NCBI GenBank assembly: GCA_003561825.1
Contig: PWVO01000018.1
Location: forward strand, 1 to 5,100
Length of the DNA stretch: 5,100 nt
Source: Candidatus Woesearchaeota archaeon
GTDB taxonomy: Archaea; Nanobdellota; Nanobdellia; Woesearchaeales; CG1-02-33-12
Direction: 5' to 3'
Shown here: in pieces, positions 3,735 to 5,100 of the stretch
How positions within the stretch are numbered: the stretch's first letter is position 1
How the letters are laid out: each line of letters begins with the position of its first letter
Made by a program: the position numbers and the translations under genes
The notes under the pieces: generated by a model
Seen by the model: only the letters and a program-made list of their open reading frames with translations
What the model was told of the DNA's origin: nothing
The model's database searches: none

Positions 3735-5100
3735 AAATGGCAGAAAAGCAATTTAGTGAAAAAATCGGAAAATATTTCTCTAGGATAGATGAAGAAATAA
3801 AAACAGCATACAAGATTGCAAACAAGGCAAGAAGCAAGGGCTATGACCCTGAGCCAGAGGTTAATATCCCTCTTGCAGAAAACATGGCAGAGAGAGTTGA
3901 AGGCCTTATATCAACAGTTGCTCCGCAGATAATAGGCTCTGGGATCTCTGAGAGGATAATTGAGCTTGAGAAAGAATACGGAGCCCTTGACTGGAGAATC
4001 TCTTTTATTATAGCGCTTGAGATAGCCCAGGGCAAATACTGCAAGTTCAGGGACAAAAAAGAGGCAATTGAGGTTGGGATAAGAGTTGGCTTTGCATACC
4101 ACACAATGGGAACAGTTGCCTCGCCGCTTGAGGGATTTGTCGGTATTGACATAAGAAAAACAAAAGCCGGCAAGGATTATTTTGCACTGATGTACTCAGG
4201 CCCAATAAGAAGCGCAGGCGGAACAGGGGGCTCTGTTTCTGTGCTTATAGCAGACTATGTGAGAAAGCATCTTGGCTATGATGCTTATGACCCCCTGGAA
4301 AAAGAGATTAAAAGAGCTGTAAGGGAAAGCTATGATTATCATGAGCGCGCAACAAACCTCCAGTATCTTCCGAGTGAGGAAGAGATTGAGTTTCTTGCAT
4401 CAAAACTGCCAGTTCAGATAGACGGCGACCCAAGTGAGCAGATAGAGGTTTCAAACTACAAGGACCTTGAAAGGATAAAGACAAACAACATAAGAGGGGG
4501 CTTCTGCCTTGTTATCAATGAGTGCCTTGCCCAGAAAGCCCCAAAGCTGTGGAGCAGGATCTCAAAATGGGGGAAGGAGTTTGGCATGGAACACTGGTTT
4601 TTCCTTGAAGAGTTTCTTGAGATACAGAAAAAAAAGAAATCAGAAGGCGGGGAAAACAAGGCAAAGTCAGATGAAAAAATCTCCCCAAACTACACTTTTA
4701 TCAAAGACCTTGTTGCAGGCAGGCCCATTGTTGCATTCCCATTAAGGCCAGGGGGCTTTAGGCTTAGGTACGGGCGATCAAGGACATCAGGGTATTCATC
4801 AGCAAACATACATCCAGCAACAATGATTGCATTAAAGGGCTATATTGCAGCAGGCACTCAGCTCAAGGTTGAAAGGCCAGGCAAGGCAGCTACTGTGTCG
4901 CCTTGTGATTTTCTTGAAGGCCCTGTTGTAAAGCTTAATGACGGCTCTGTTGTGAAGCTTTCATCAGAAAAAGAAGCAAAAAAATATGCAAATGAGATAA
5001 ACGAGATAATATTTCTTGGGGATATACTTTTTAATTACGGAGACTTTTTCAACAGGGCTCACATACTTGTGCCAGCTGGCTACTGCGAGGAATTTTGGGC
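3731..5100 (+). CDS. polC: DNA polymerase D large subunit DP2, 5' part (runs off the window)
   Basis: This is the first 456 residues of the PolD catalytic subunit; family members have roughly 1,100-1,300 residues, so about 35-40 percent is present. Conserved blocks seen are SGPIRSAGGTGGS (156-168), LQYLPSEEEIEFLASKLPVQ (210-229), NNIRGGFCLVINECLAQKAP (252-271), GRPIVAFPLRPGGFRLRYGR (330-349), PGKAATVSPCDFLEGPVVKL (383-402) and FLGDILFNYGDFFNRAHIL (428-446). A lysine-rich stretch (300-316) looks like a flexible surface linker. No intein or frameshift interrupts this part. The catalytic aspartates and the C-terminal zinc and PCNA-binding parts lie beyond the edge. The first ATG (3731) overlaps the DP1 TGA as ATGA, suggesting translational coupling. 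The second ATG (3737) has AAGG about seven bases upstream and is an alternative start that would drop two residues. DP2 pairs with DP1 to form the replicative polymerase. Confidence 0.96.
   Translation, partial: MKMAEKQFSEKIGKYFSRIDEEIKTAYKIANKARSKGYDPEPEVNIPLAENMAERVEGLISTVAPQIIGSGISERIIELEKEYGALDWRISFIIALEIAQGKYCKFRDKKEAIEVGIRVGFAYHTMGTVASPLEGFVGIDIRKTKAGKDYFALMYSGPIRSAGGTGGSVSVLIADYVRKHLGYDAYDPLEKEIKRAVRESYDYHERATNLQYLPSEEEIEFLASKLPVQIDGDPSEQIEVSNYKDLERIKTNNIRGGFCLVINECLAQKAPKLWSRISKWGKEFGMEHWFFLEEFLEIQKKKKSEGGENKAKSDEKISPNYTFIKDLVAGRPIVAFPLRPGGFRLRYGRSRTSGYSSANIHPATMIALKGYIAAGTQLKVERPGKAATVSPCDFLEGPVVKLNDGSVVKLSSEKEAKKYANEINEIIFLGDILFNYGDFFNRAHILVPAGYCEEFW

Noticed and set aside
4628..4636. 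A-run reading A AAA AAG in frame, a possible -1 frameshift site in DP2
   Set aside because: It lies in a lysine-rich linker where such codons are expected. The -1 frame meets a stop within about 15 codons, no downstream structure is evident, and no case of this is known to me in DP2.
3841..4745. Open frames of 63-110 codons opposite or in other frames within DP2
   Set aside because: DP2 has continuous conserved motifs across this stretch; the other frames show no family features.
905..5100. Search for an intein, insertion sequence, CRISPR array, tRNA or defence genes
   Set aside because: The coding part is filled by three conserved replication genes with 31-nt and overlapping junctions. No transposase, regular spacer array or tRNA-like fold was seen.

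Overview
The window looks like a chromosomal replication origin followed by its initiator gene and the two subunits of the archaeal replicative polymerase, all read on the + strand. The organism is archaeal. An Orc1/Cdc6 initiator lies beside both subunits of the D-family polymerase (DP1 and DP2), an enzyme found only in archaea. The promoter has a TATA box, and 5' leaders look short or lack a clear Shine-Dalgarno. The link oriC - orc1/cdc6 - DP1 - DP2 is well known from Thermococcales. The protein sequences and moderate GC content remind me more of an uncultivated DPANN lineage (Woesearchaeota/Pacearchaeota-like). That placement is an impression from reading, not the result of a tree.

Layout. 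Positions 1-540 are extremely AT-rich and contain no credible gene. They hold perfect palindromes (one of 26 bp) on the left, then a strongly strand-asymmetric A-rich tract with degenerate short repeats. Positions 541-904 return towards normal base composition. They hold short direct repeats with an 11-bp period, a minus-strand terminator-like hairpin, G-runs, two candidate origin recognition boxes (ORBs) whose G-rich arms face each other, and a TATA promoter. I read 1-904 as a putative oriC with its unwinding element. Positions 905-2116 encode Orc1/Cdc6 with all its AAA+ motifs. A 16-bp perfect palindrome covers its stop codon. After a 31-nt gap, 2148-3734 encodes DP1, with every Mre11-like nuclease motif present. 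DP2 starts inside the DP1 stop codon (ATGA overlap at 3731) and runs off the right edge after 456 codons, before the catalytic centre.

How the parts work together. Orc1/Cdc6 would bind the boxes upstream of its own gene, melt the AT-rich DNA and recruit the MCM helicase. The DP1-DP2 heterodimer (PolD) then copies DNA, with DP1 giving 3'-5' proofreading and DP2 the polymerase activity. One candidate box covers the start region of cdc6, so the initiator may repress itself. The genes themselves belong to well-known families. The less ordinary material is in the non-coding 1-904 region.
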